64,000 bases of DNA from Margaritispora aquatica (GCA_007644065.1 VJWN01000014.1:620001-684000), one strand, 5' to 3'. Positions 47,001 to 58,203 are shown, numbered from the stretch's first letter. The notes: generated from the sequence alone by a model not told the origin. Numbers and translations: made by a program.

Positions 47001-48848
47001 ATGGGTTCTCCTGAGGAAGTCGTCGCTGCCAGCAATCAGAGCATTGTTCCTTCGTCTGATGAGAAGATCACTTCTGTGTCTCATACCGTTGATGATGACT
47101 TCGTGAAGTCTGATCTCCATATCGATGATGAAGCTGGAGCTGTTGCTGCACAGGCTCTGGCGAGTGGGCCAGCTGAGGCAGAGATCTCCAAGAGGGTGTT
47201 GAGGAAGATTGACTTGTATATCTTGCCTTTCTTGTGTATCACTTATGGTAAGTGACATATCATATCAGGAGTTAGTTGATTTGAGGACTAACATGCGGTT
47301 TCAGGTCTTCAGTTCCTGGATAAGACAACTTTGGGATATTCAAGTGTCTTTGGCATCATTGCGGACAACCATCTTGTGGGACAGGACTATGCATGGTGCT
47401 CGTTAGTCTTCGCTTCTTAGACTATAGATTTTGTACTAACAAAACCAGATCCATCTTCTACTTCGGCTACATGTTTGCAGAATATCCCGGTGTCATGCTC
47501 CTCCAACGTTTCCCAATCGCCAAATTCCTCGGCAGTAAGTCAAGCCTCACTCCCCCACAGAACTTCACTAACTCAAATAGTCAACATCATAATCTGGGCC
47601 AGCATCCTCATGGTCACAGCAGCCTGCTCCTCCTTCGCTGGTCTTGCCAGTGTCCGTTTCCTCCTCGGCATGTTCGAAGCCACCATCTCTCCTGGTTTCG
47701 TAGCCATCACCGGTATTTGGTGGACACGTCAAGAACAAGCCTCTCGCTCCGCAATTTGGGTTTCCTTCCTCGGTTTCTTCGGCACGATCGGAGGCCTCAT
47801 CACCTTCGGCATTGGACACATCGAGAGCTCAATCTCAACCTGGAAGTTCATCTACATCATCCTCGGCGCGTTCACCATCGTCTGGGGTGTGCTGTTCATT
47901 CTCGTCGTGCCGGATAATCCAGCTACAACCAGATGGCTTACCGAAGAAGAGCGCGTGGTGGCTATCCAGCGCGTGGTAGAGAACAAGACCGGAACCAAGT
48001 CCCAAACCTTCGTGAAAGAACAAGTCCTCGAAGCACTGCTCGATCCTAAGATCCAACTTTTAGGCCTGATCTCCTTCGTCAACGCTGTGGCATCAGGCGG
48101 TCTCTCATTCGGCTCTATCATCATCAAAGGTTTCGGATTCACCTCCCTCCAAACAACGCTCATGAACATGCCGCTCTCCTTCCTGCAAGCCGTCTTCACG
48201 CTTCTCGGTGGATGGGCTCAGACGAAGCTGCCGAACGCGAGATTGATCGTTGGCTCTGTGGCCATGATCCCACCTATCATCGGCACGATCCTCATCAACC
48301 AGCTCGACACGGATAACAAGTGGGGTCGCTTAGTGGGCGTTTGGCTCCTGGCTGGATATCCCACCGGTTTCATGGTGCTGTTGGGTCTGTTGGCTACGAA
48401 TGTGGCCGGGTCCACGAAGAGGAGCACGGCTAGCGGCATGGTGTTCGTCATGTACTGCGTTGGGCAGATCGTCGGTAAGTTCCTCTCTCTCTCTCATCAC
48501 CCATCACTTCTCCCCATACTGACAGCAAACAGGACCGCAATGCTTCAAAGCCAACCAAGCGCCTTCGTATCACGGCGGTATCGTGGCCATGCTCATTGGC
48601 TTCATCTTGAACATCGTGTTCAATCTCACGCTTCGCTTCTTGTATGCACGCGAGAACAAGAAGCGCGATCTCGCGCTCGAGGGCAAGAGCGAGGAGGAGA
48701 TTGAGGCGTTGAGGGAGGAGAGTAGGAAGCAGGGCTTTGAGAATGTGACGGATAAGCAGAACGTAAGTCTCCCAATCTTTTTTGCCTTACGATATTATTG
48801 GTTCACGTCAGCTAATACTTTCAGGTGTTCTTCCGATATGTGCTTTAA
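47001..48848 (+). CDS. MFS transporter, allantoate permease (Dal5) family
   Basis: Six exons, 47001-47247, 47305-47401, 47449-47534, 47581-48474, 48533-48762 and 48825-48848, give 525 residues; all phases close. The last exon encodes only VFFRYVL plus stop. An acidic N-terminal tail is followed by the first span (KIDLYILPFLCITYGLQFLDKTTLG), a hallmark of the anion:cation symporter family, then ASVRFLLGMFEATISPGF, GIWWTRQEQASRSAIW and WGVLFILVVPDNPATTRWL. Twelve spans are expected. Family members import allantoate, ureidosuccinate, nicotinate, pantothenate and similar organic anions; the substrate cannot be told. Plasma membrane. Its divergent M20 amidohydrolase neighbour might share a substrate route, which is speculation. 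Confidence 0.93.
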
Positions 48849-49807
48849 GCGAGAGCACAGTGGTATGAAATTCGTAATGACAGCGGAAGATGGAAGTTAT
48901 AATTAGACATTTACCAGAAAGGAAAGAATCTCGTTCTAGAGTGACTTTGTCCAAGGAAATTTAGATAGCAAGGCCGAGCTCATAATTCACATTCGTCAAT
49001 GAAAGTCCCCCATTCTTGCTTCTTGAACTTAGAGAATTCCTGAACTATGATTGGCTAAACAGGTGGAAGCTTGAAAAGTGGGGTTATATACGAGTACAAT
49101 CGCCATTTTGTACTCACTGACAACCAACGAACGATCAGAACCACCTTCACTTCCTCAGTTTCCAACCCCCAACAACTATTAGATTAGCCAGTACTAGCAA
49201 CCCTCCCTAGCACCCCTCTCATCTGAACCACGCCCCATCAATCTCCCTCTCGAAATCGCCGCAAGTAATCTTCCCACGACCACAAAACCGCCTATATTCC
49301 GATCAATCAACCGAGACACGAGAAGCAAATCACAAGCATGAACTGAACACCTCCTGACTTCTACACACTCGGTAAACCTCAGGCGTGTTCTCATGCGAGG
49401 AATCCGATTGCAGCAACGGGACGATCGCCTCGTAGGGCTGAAAGGCACGCCAAGCGCGGCTGAGATCCGATGGTGTGCAGGTCGTGGTATGCGGGTGTTC
49501 AAGTTCCAATTGGTGATGCTTGGCCGATAGGGACTCGAGGACCTCATTGCTTGGTCTCCTGCCGAGTTGGTGCCACGGTTTTGCTTTGCTTTGGGGTCAT
49601 ACAGAGGATTTTTTAAAGATGGCAATGTATGGCAACGTATGGCTGGATGGCCGTGTATAAGAAGTGCAGAGGTAATGTTGGTTTGGACTTTGAAGTAAGA
49701 GTAGCACTATCTTCTCACGTTGGAAGACTCTCAGTCAAGACTAGATACTATTTCTCTCTCATTGATATCACATACTCGTTGTCCCCATCTTCTCGTATAC
49801 TGTAACT
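48849..49807. other. intergenic region, no supported gene
   Basis: 959 bp. The minus frame 49625-49194 (143 codons) is Arg-rich without features and is not supported. The 3' part is the promoter of the metalloprotease gene. Confidence 0.45.
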
Positions 49808-52435
49808 ATGACAGTACACACTTACGTCAGGGGATCTCTCCCCGTCGCCGTGCTTCTCCTCTATTACAGTGACTTCCCCACCACCCAACCATTGCCAGAA
49901 AACGACAACCGACTCCCCTCCCGCAAGACATTCGTCGACTTCATCACCCCTAAAGGCAAAGGTGGACTCGCCGAGTACTACCGCGATGTCTCCCGCGGCG
50001 CCATCGACCTCACGGGCTCCGACGTCTTCGGGTGGTGGAAGATGGGCTTCTCCTTCGCCAAAGACAGCGGTACCCGTGATCGCGGGGAGATGATGGATGA
50101 AGCGATACGTGTAGCTAACGAGCACGGTGTCGACTTGGATTACTACCGAGGCGGGATACTGATGTTCACCAACGGTAACGCTATAGGCGGAGGGGCGTTG
50201 ACGGCAAGGAAAGTGGTGCCGTTCCACATTGGTGGACCATGGTGGACGTCTCAGAACGATTGGCGCGTCTGTCGTCTTTGCAATGTCGTTACTTACACGG
50301 TTGGGCAAGCGAGTGCCGTTTGTGCTGCCGCTGCTGGTGGGCAGCACCAGTATGACTTCCTGTCCCCAGTAGGATCCGCGCAGCAGAGAGAGTATAGCAT
50401 GTTCGCGGGTCGTGAGGGGAAGGTATTTCGTCGCTGCTCAAAATGTGCTGGTCTCGTTAGCGAGTCAGAGCCTGGGAATTGTCCGAATGGAGATCAGCAT
50501 TCCTGGAGAAACGACGATCTAAGCATACAAGTTCCTGAGTCCACCCAGAAGAAGGGAGTTCCCATCGATGACTTCCGGCAGTGTGTGAAATGCAACTGTT
50601 TGACTTATGGAGGGACTCACCTTGCAGAGCGTACTGATGCGAACGGAAATATCGTGAGGGGCGCGGATGGGAAGCCAATAATGGATAGCGTCGCAAACTC
50701 AACTTCAGGAGTATGCCTCGTGAATTCAGGAGGCAGATTTGGCTCTGCTCATTTGTTCGATATGGTGGTCGCTTACTCGCTTTCATTACGGTACTGGAAC
50801 GAGTTCCACTTAGCTGTAATTGCACACGAGTTCGGTCATATGCTAGGCATGTCTGAATCCTGGAGGGCCAAACTCCCGACAAGCTCGAATGCACCAGAAG
50901 ATGTGATCTATGGCGATTCGTATGATCTCATGTCTGCGATGAGAATCTCCGCGTTTGATGAGTCTCAGGGATCGAGGTTCAAGATCTCGCCGGTCATTCT
51001 CAATGCCGCTGCACTTTTGAAGTTTGGTTGGCTTCGACGAGCTAACTTCCGCACGTACAATTTCGGCATCGGGCTTCCATCAATCGCTCCAGGTGGATCT
51101 TCCACACAGTCACTGTATTCATTGTCGACTCAAGAGCCGGTCAAGCGCCCATTAAACCAAGACGATACGGTCTATGGCAATGATGACATCCAAGCCATTA
51201 TCATAACGTCACCAAACCATACCTACACCGTTGAATACCGTACCAAAACCGGCTGGGACAGAGGCATTGGAAGAGATACCGTCCTGATCCATGAAACTAG
51301 ATCCGATTTCATAGCCGGCGAAAAGGGCTGGACTCAATGCACCAAGTGCTCTGCTTTATGGCAGGCTAGCTCTTCTGGATGCGCGAATGGCATGGTACAT
51401 GAATACTCCTCTGACCAAGCATCGCTAGTCATCTTCGAAAGCTCAACCAATGCAGCTCAAACACAAACGGGCTGGGCTTCCTGCTCGCAGTGTCTTACGC
51501 TCTATCACACAGGCCAACCAGGATTCTGTCCCGGCACCTACGACGGCCTTGGACCACACGCCAAGCTCGAGTCCTTCAGAGTGCAGATGAACAACTTTAG
51601 CGCCCCAGGCAACAGCGACTGGCTGTGGTGTCGTAAATGCCAGAGTATGTTTCTAGGAGGCAAGAAATACGGCAAGCGAGCAGGCGTTTGCCCGACCGGC
51701 GGGACGCACGACAGCACTGGAAGCGCCATGTATACCATCGCGGCAGACAACGTAGACAATCGCACTGTTGATCGTCAATCTGGGTGGAAGACGTGCAAGA
51801 AGTGTAATTGTCTGTGCTACACGGAATATCAGAACAGGTGTCTCGCTGGCGGTGGACATTCCAGAGCTGCCAATAATTCGGCACAGGACTTCGGTATCGC
51901 TGTTCGTGGACGGGGTATTGCGCCATCTATATACGAGTATGGATGGCGGCGCTGTATTGCTTGTGCTCAGCTCGTCTATACAGGTAGTGGTCAAGGTGGA
52001 ATCTGCACAGTCCCACAGCTTCCATTCTTCCCTCCGCTGCCCAGAGTACATAAATTTGCTACCACTGTCGTGGAGTATGGCATGACGACCGAAGCAGTCG
52101 GCGATCCCGTGAACAAAATGTACTCGACCGTCGGTCGCAAATGCGCCAAGTGTTTAGCGATGGTTCTGGCGGACTGGAATGGGAATATGGATGCTGCGTG
52201 TCCTGGGGGCGGGAAACATGATATTGCAGCTAGTAGCCACTACAATATTGTAAGCTTTGATCGTGACTTCACGTATCTAGTTGGGAGAGATGGGACGCCA
52301 GTGCAGGGAAATCGGGAGTATGAGTTCTTGAGTGGTGATACTTTTGAGGATGCGAAGATTGGGTTGAAGTTGACGATCGGGGCCGTGAATGCGGCGACTG
52401 GGAAGATTGATATTACTGTGTCGAGTACTGGATGA
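49808..52435 (+). CDS. zincin metalloprotease with nine CCCH (C-x2-C...C...H) modules
   Basis: Intronless, 875 residues, no signal peptide. Protease: the N-terminal strand LPVAVLLLYYSDFP and residues 40-150 resemble the start of M6-like zincins. The active site is H340-E-F-G-H344 (AHEFGHMLGMSESW) with a downstream Met-turn-like YGDSYDLMSAM (368-378). The third ligand position of HExxHxxGxxH is Glu350, not His. Modules of pattern C-x2-C-x(n)-C-x(n)-H lie at 155-180, 210-231, 259-315, 511-531, 559-584, 608-634, 663-684, 716-748 and 779-804. Five have exactly five residues between the last Cys and His, most start with an aromatic (GW, DW) and contain CxKC. Three are inserted before the active site, six follow it. 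Probable zinc-binding modules. Bacterial origin is inferred from the lack of introns and module style. Confidence 0.8.
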   Translation: MTVHTYVRGSLPVAVLLLYYSDFPTTQPLPENDNRLPSRKTFVDFITPKGKGGLAEYYRDVSRGAIDLTGSDVFGWWKMGFSFAKDSGTRDRGEMMDEAIRVANEHGVDLDYYRGGILMFTNGNAIGGGALTARKVVPFHIGGPWWTSQNDWRVCRLCNVVTYTVGQASAVCAAAAGGQHQYDFLSPVGSAQQREYSMFAGREGKVFRRCSKCAGLVSESEPGNCPNGDQHSWRNDDLSIQVPESTQKKGVPIDDFRQCVKCNCLTYGGTHLAERTDANGNIVRGADGKPIMDSVANSTSGVCLVNSGGRFGSAHLFDMVVAYSLSLRYWNEFHLAVIAHEFGHMLGMSESWRAKLPTSSNAPEDVIYGDSYDLMSAMRISAFDESQGSRFKISPVILNAAALLKFGWLRRANFRTYNFGIGLPSIAPGGSSTQSLYSLSTQEPVKRPLNQDDTVYGNDDIQAIIITSPNHTYTVEYRTKTGWDRGIGRDTVLIHETRSDFIAGEKGWTQCTKCSALWQASSSGCANGMVHEYSSDQASLVIFESSTNAAQTQTGWASCSQCLTLYHTGQPGFCPGTYDGLGPHAKLESFRVQMNNFSAPGNSDWLWCRKCQSMFLGGKKYGKRAGVCPTGGTHDSTGSAMYTIAADNVDNRTVDRQSGWKTCKKCNCLCYTEYQNRCLAGGGHSRAANNSAQDFGIAVRGRGIAPSIYEYGWRRCIACAQLVYTGSGQGGICTVPQLPFFPPLPRVHKFATTVVEYGMTTEAVGDPVNKMYSTVGRKCAKCLAMVLADWNGNMDAACPGGGKHDIAASSHYNIVSFDRDFTYLVGRDGTPVQGNREYEFLSGDTFEDAKIGLKLTIGAVNAATGKIDITVSSTG

Positions 52436-52982
52436 AATTTGAGGAAGGGATAGCTATATGGTGCTTTATTGTTTCCTGCTGATTTATACCATTTCGTTTC
52501 ATATCTCAGAACTTAAACTTCATAGTGAATTAAATCAAGCCTCTCTTCGCCTCGAGCTAGGTTTTTACAGGGAGATGTATGTTGATTAGGTGCGGCATGA
52601 GTGGTATGTATGCTGACGGTGGCTGATGTAGGTCCATTCGTGAATGTGGAGGATAGTTGAAAAGTAGGAAGTGATGATATGTGGTCGATGATGCTCATGA
52701 GGATACAGTCGTCTTTGAGTAATTCTGGAGAATAAGATAAAAAGCAGATCAAAGAGCAAACGATAAAACCGACGATAAATTCTTTTCGGCTGAAATCGTG
52801 ATGGAAAGAAACTTCAATACACCTGCATCTTCTTAGCTAAAATCTACCAATGAAAGGTAACAAATGATCTGAGTCACACCGAAACTCGAAAGAACCTAAT
52901 ACCACAACACCGCTCTCAATCTTGAATCTCATGAGCTGTCAAAGTTAAACTTATTTAGATCACACACATCCGCACTTGCGAA
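52436..52982. other. intergenic region
   Basis: 547 bp between two intronless genes on the same strand. Nothing recognised. Confidence 0.5.
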
Positions 52983-53567
52983 ATGAAAATCATACTCGAG
53001 CCTCATAACCCCGAGTGGGCAATTCGCTTTGAAGCAGTCCGTCAAAATCTCCTCAATATTCTCGACAAAGTACCACCCATATCTATCAATCACGTCGGGA
53101 GTACTTCAATCCCAGACTTAATCGCCAAACCTGTCTTAGATATCGACATCATCGTCCGACCAGAATGCGTGGCTGCCACAAGAGCTGCACTCATCTCGGC
53201 TGGCTACACTGATCGAGGAGACATGGGAATACCGGATCGGTATGGCTTTTACCAGCCTGGCTTCGGCGCTGAAACCGTAGCTAAGGGTGAAGAAGAGGCT
53301 GGTTTCGTGATGAAATGCAACACGTATGTTGTTCTTGCAGGCTGCCAGTCGTTGAGGAACCATCTTGAGACCAAGCGTGTACTGCTCGATGATAAGGAGT
53401 TGAGACAGGAGTATGGTGATGTGAAGAGAGAGCTGGCCAGGCAAGATTTGCTAAGTACAAATGAGTATTGTCGTGCGAAGACTGGAATCATGATGAAGAT
53501 TTGGAAGAAGGCGGGTTGGAGTGATCGAGAGTTGGAGGAGGTTGCCATGGTAAATGCCAATGCGTGA
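52983..53567 (+). CDS. GrpB/UPF0157 family protein
   Basis: Single exon, 194 residues, the usual length of the family. Conserved features: LEPHNPEWAIRFEAVRQNL at the N-terminus, INHVGSTSIPDLIAKPVLDIDI (H-x-G-S-T-S and D-x-D, the nucleotidyltransferase-fold signature), YGFYQPG, and the C-terminal F-x-x-Y-L-R-x-H-like LRNHL followed by a conserved YGDVKRELA. The fold is that of nucleotidyltransferases; the substrate is unknown in the family. GrpB proteins are mainly bacterial, with scattered fungal copies. It lies immediately downstream of the intronless metalloprotease. Confidence 0.9.
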   Translation: MKIILEPHNPEWAIRFEAVRQNLLNILDKVPPISINHVGSTSIPDLIAKPVLDIDIIVRPECVAATRAALISAGYTDRGDMGIPDRYGFYQPGFGAETVAKGEEEAGFVMKCNTYVVLAGCQSLRNHLETKRVLLDDKELRQEYGDVKRELARQDLLSTNEYCRAKTGIMMKIWKKAGWSDRELEEVAMVNANA

Positions 53568-54677
53568 GAAACAAGCTCTGAGAAAAAGGCTCCATTATGA
53601 TTCCTGAATGGAAGACATTGGCTTCAACACCGGTTGCTCAATATCTCTGCTTGAGAAAAAAACACCCTCTTTTGACTGTGTTGACATCTTTAATGTTCCG
53701 CGTTTATCATTAGAAATCCTCGTGCTACTCATTTACCTCTCAATCATTCTTAAATTTAGTTTCAATGTCTTGTATATTGTTTGTGTGTACTCTCGTAGTT
53801 TCCAAGAAGTTTTAAGGAGGTTGTGAGGGCCCAGGGACTACGATGGCTTGGAGTGTTTGCCAACAATGGAATACATCATCATCACGTGAATATAACACGT
53901 CAATAAATGCGTCGCGTCTCTTCAAGCAATGAATTGAAAGGCAACCAGCTATCTTTTGACAGCCTGTGCTACTTCGCAACCGAATCCAAATTTGACATAC
54001 CAAACTGCCTCTTGGTCAACTTGGCAAGTCTTGAAGGTCTACAGCGCCTGAAGCGTTCGGAAGACAAGGTTGAGACATTGATGATGCTCCACGATTTGCT
54101 GGCTGCAGAGGGTGAGAAGAACACGATGGAAATGGATGGTGTAAGTCTCTTTGAGGGTCTCAAGGAGAGGGCAAGAGAGTATTCGATGCTCGAGCGGAGG
54201 GTTGATGGATAGAAGAGTCAAATGAGGTGGGTAGATTTAAAAGGATGTTTGAGTAGTTAGGTCAGAAGATTCGGTTAGAGAGTATTTAAACGAGGGGGGG
54301 AGGGTTGATGTAGAGGTAGTAGAAACAGTGTATGGCTACAATGTGGGGAGAGAGGGAAGGATACCTCGGATCTCGATGCAATTCAGGCTGTTCCATCAAG
54401 AATTTTGGTCAAGAATACCCCTCAAAATGACAAGAAACGTTTTAGCGAACCTTCGCCCTGCTTCAACTGCCTAGGTTACTACACTCCAGCAACAGACGGC
54501 TTGCATAAAGAATTTCCCAAGCGGAGAAGTAAACATGCCAACTCAACTCTTGGGATTATCATATTCCTTTACGACCACCGCTCTTTTTCACAAGTTTTAC
54601 CCGCAACTTCATCAAAGCCGAATCCCTCAACGCGCCCCTTGCCATCTTCAAAGCCGCAACCCTGCTTCCCCTCCGCC
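53568..54677. other. intergenic region with one weak small ORF
   Basis: 1.1 kb. Apart from the small frame at 53907-54212, listed separately, only short frames occur. Confidence 0.4.
53907..54212 (+). CDS. possible small hypothetical protein
   Basis: 101-codon ATG frame; the protein is Leu/Glu/Ser-rich and predicted mostly helical (LVNLASLEGLQRLKRSEDK, TLMMLHDLLAAEGEKN). No motif and no conserved context. Codon and residue composition are compatible with a real protein, but this is weak evidence. Confidence 0.3.
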   Translation: MRRVSSSNELKGNQLSFDSLCYFATESKFDIPNCLLVNLASLEGLQRLKRSEDKVETLMMLHDLLAAEGEKNTMEMDGVSLFEGLKERAREYSMLERRVDG

Positions 54678-55298
54678 TCATCCCCACAACTTACACAACA
54701 TCAGCAAACATCCACGACAAGCAGCAACACAGCCGAACTTACGATTCACGACCTTCTCCAACGCCTCACACGCAGCACCATGATCCATGCCCGACTCCAC
54801 GAGCGCAATTGCCAGATACTGCTTTGCCCTCGTAGCACTCTGCCGTTGTTCGGTAGGCGTTTTGGGAAACAAAGCCGCGCTCCTAATGACCTTTAGATTC
54901 TCCTCGTACAGCCACTTCTTCTGCAGCACGGATCTCCTCTTGACTTCGTTATCGCTGTTCAATGAGGCATGCAGCGTTTCATGCCAGGCCTCGAAGTCGA
55001 AATCGAAGGGACGTGGGAACTGCAGCTCGAGGTAGGTCGCGTACTCCACTGCCTGCGACAAAAGTTTAAGAGGGTAGCTTTGAGGGTCTTCCGTCACGAC
55101 TGGTGTTTGAAATCCGAGTTTGGTGGCTAACTTTGGCACGAGGATCCGTTGAACCTTGGCGTGAAGAGATGCGTTTGCGTGTGCGTTGTGGAGATCTGGG
55201 AATAGGTTGGCGTGTTTCGTGGCTAGTTTTATGGCTCTGGTTCCGATACCGCGAGGCTCATTTTCGGTCGACTGTGCTGAGAAGCATATGTTTCTCAT
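54678..55298 (-). CDS. hypothetical protein
   Basis: 206-codon ATG frame rich in Ala/Leu/Glu helices (GTRAIKLATKHANLFPDLH, HETLHASLNSDNEVKRRS, RSAALFPKTPTEQRQSAT). It reads like a soluble helical protein, but I do not recognise a family. A perfect splice donor, GTAAGT at 54742-54737, falls inside the last 20 codons, and an open, Lys/Arg-rich frame lies downstream on the same strand at about 54680-54565, so the true C-terminus may come from another exon. I could not find an acceptor with fitting phase. Confidence 0.55.
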   Translation of the reverse strand: MRNICFSAQSTENEPRGIGTRAIKLATKHANLFPDLHNAHANASLHAKVQRILVPKLATKLGFQTPVVTEDPQSYPLKLLSQAVEYATYLELQFPRPFDFDFEAWHETLHASLNSDNEVKRRSVLQKKWLYEENLKVIRSAALFPKTPTEQRQSATRAKQYLAIALVESGMDHGAACEALEKVVNRKFGCVAACRGCLLMLCKLWG

Positions 55299-55977
55299 TG
55301 TCAGGATGGGGATCAGGTGTGTTTGGCGAGTGTGATAGTTGTGTGTGAATGAAATACGTGGAGGATAGTGTTATCTTGAGTATACTAAATGAGATTCAAT
55401 ATTAATTCTTTGGGATAGATAATTCTAGAATGGTCATTTGGAAAATGCTGAAGTACTATGGAGGTGGAGAAATTTTCTAATGCGATCCTAATACCAAGCA
55501 ATCGATGCTCATGAATCACAACATAAACTACTTACAAGACTCACCCGTTGAAAGGTCCACGAGTTGAAGCATTTACTGTTGTTAAATACCACTTGGTCAT
55601 AGCTAGAATATCCATAATTGAGTAACTCAAATAGTAGCTCAATGGTTGAAGTTTTCAGATATCAAGGATTTTCGAAAAATCCGAGAATCTTCATATGCAA
55701 TCAGAGCTTGACCAAGGCGGAGTCCTCAGTAAGTCAGAACGAAACGTGACGACTGAATAACAACGACTTGTCAAACCAGCAAGCGAGAAATCTCCACGTT
55801 CTAAATCGGAAATTTGGTTCGAAATGTGGTGCGATAATTGTGGCGTGATGTATATACCTAGTGGTAATTGGCAGTGGCAATCTATTGACTGGCTGATATT
55901 TCTCCCATTCAAGCAGCCACACCTAGATCTGTGGAAACGTAACACAGTCTTCCACTTGTAGAAATTAAAAAAGCAAT
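55299..55977. other. divergent intergenic region
   Basis: 679 bp between opposed starts. Nothing recognised. Confidence 0.45.
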
Positions 55978-57314
55978 ATGCGATCGCAACATCATCACAG
56001 GTACCATTCTCTTCACGGGTGGCATGCAGATCAGCGTGAGCGGCGGAGACGCTCCCGGTGGATCCCTTACTCGCTGAGGTGGAAGGGTGGGATATTCACG
56101 AAGATTATACCGCAGGTATGCCTTGTCTTCTTATTTTTACGTGCTTTTGTCGAGTTAGGGACTTACTTCGCCACAGATGCTTGTAACTGGATTGATAGCA
56201 TTAGGCACATGCTCCATGTCAAATCACTTTGGCGATGATCTATCAATGCACTCACCAATCCTCTTCCCAGCATTCGGGTCAGTCTTTCCTCTCCGCCACC
56301 GACCAAAACCCACATCCCACTAACATCACCCCAGATTCATCGTCGGTCTTGCCATCACGTTCCGAATGCAAGCATCCTACAATCGCTGGTGGGACGGACG
56401 CATCCAATGGGAGAGATTATCGACGCTTTCCCGCTCATTCGCGAGGACGATCTGGATTCACGTGCCAGATTCTCTAGGAAACGGAGACGACGAGATAGCG
56501 CTGCAGGGTAAGCGCCTTGCGATTCAGTGTCCGCATACGCTTGCTGTGGCGTTGAAACATCATCTTCGTGATGAGCGGGATTGGGATCGGTGCACGCAAT
56601 TGAGGGATCTGTTGGCTTATTTGCCTGATGTAAGCAGTCGATTTAGTTACCATTGACTTATACTGAAAGTGGTCATAGTATCCATACGCAGCTACCAATC
56701 ATCCCATAATGCTCACTTTATACATGAGTCGGTACATCGAACACGCTCGCTTAACCACCACGATGGATTCGCAAGTGTACACCCACTTGCTAGCCCACGT
56801 CGAAGGATTGACGGCAATTGTATCTGCTTGCGAGCGGCTCCTGCGAACACCAATCCCTCTGGGGTACAACATCGCAATATCTAGGATCGTCTGGATTTTC
56901 ATGATCGGTTTGCCGAGCCAGCTTTGGCGTGAATTGCGTTGGTGGACCATCGGTGTTACAATGCTAACTGCTTATGCGCTGTTTGCATTGGCTGAAGTGG
57001 GCTTGGAGATTGAAAATGTAAGGGTTTTTTTTCTCGGCGTATTCACTATCACCCATACTTCCCGAGACTCTGAAGCTGAAGTGAAGCTAACTGTTCCGAA
57101 GCCATGGGGAGAAGGTCCAAATGATCTCGACCTTGATCGGTATTGCAATCTCCTCGCGCTGGACTTGGAAGAGATCGTTTCCACAGAAGCGCCGCAGGAA
57201 GGTTGGCTAAATATGCCTTTCTCGGTGCTTACGACTCCTGGTTCCACGACACCGGTGCCGCATGGTAAGATGAATCTAATGGCTGCTAGGGAGGAGCATG
57301 AAGAATTTGTTTAG
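55978..57314 (+). CDS. bestrophin-like (UPF0187) anion channel
   Basis: Exons 55978-56115, 56177-56277, 56335-56629, 56679-57017 and 57102-57314 give 361 residues. Features: basic N-terminus and WKGGIFTKIIPQMLVTGLIA (first span), FGFIVGLAITFRMQASYNRWWDGR, close to the family's G-x-L-L-x-F-R-x-x-x-AYDR-W-E-G-R block, ATNHPIMLTLYMSRYI, PIPLGYNIAISRIVWIFMIG (the conserved P-x-P segment and span), and the NPWGEGPNDLDLD motif formed across intron 4, matching bestrophin NPFG-DxND. Family members are anion channels, and fungal ones are linked to organic-acid or chloride transport. Intron 4 (84 bp) is a multiple of three without a stop, so a retained-intron isoform would add 28 residues inside NP-motif territory. 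The second donor is GTCAGT. Confidence 0.88.
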
Positions 57315-58203
57315 ACTTGATTTCTGCGACAGTTGATTTGTATAAGATAGTAGCTCGGCTATGAGCTTATAGATATGCGAGACTTAGAGCAGATAAATTG
57401 CTGATCGAGTTGTGGGAAATATCCAAATCCAAAGAAAGAAGGTTGTGAAAATAGAAGAAAAGAAAATCCAAGCACAAGAGCCACTTATTACCATTGATAA
57501 AGCTATAGACATACACGTATCAGAATTATCCTAGGACGATGATGCATGAGCTCCCAGAGTTTCCCAGTATTGACGTACTAGTTTCTGACACACCTAGACA
57601 ACATGAAGCACATGATAAATACACCGTGCTCTTTTTCGTGGATATTTTATGAGGAGTTAATCCTTGTGAGTCAACGAGACCAAGCTTAGCAATTGATCAA
57701 CAAGGTTTGGCAAGGTTGGCCATGAAGGGAGATGCAGAGGTTAAGAGAATACACAGGTGTCATCGGAGGGAGAGGAAGCTAGCAAAATCAACTAAAACTC
57801 AAACAACGTAGCAGAAGTTCGAAGACTATGCGCTCGCAACACGATGTTCTGAGTTAGAAATAGCCGTTCCCATATAAGGGCATGGCATGTGATTCCAAGA
57901 CTGTGATCCGTAGACTGCAGGACAAGTAAACTGTCTCAGTAACGCAAAAGAAACACCTAGAAAATTTGAACGTATTGAAGATTTGATATAGCCATTCAGT
58001 AATGACAACCTCATTGAGATCATATTCGGATTTGGTGCTAACCATCTGACCTGCATAGTTGGCCAAGTTCGGCACCTTGTGTCCCAGATTTCCAGCATTG
58101 TCGCTGACTTGCCCTTTGCGCCAAATTGATACATAGATCCAAATCAAACTCCTTTTGTGGTGGTTATGTATGTACAGGGATGATCCGATTGTGCTATTCC
58201 AGC
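57315..58203. other. convergent intergenic region
   Basis: 889 bp between two 3' ends. Nothing supported. Confidence 0.45.

Noticed and set aside
49194..49625. 143-codon minus-strand ORF
   Set aside because: Arg/Ser-rich without motifs; intergenic between MFS and metalloprotease genes.
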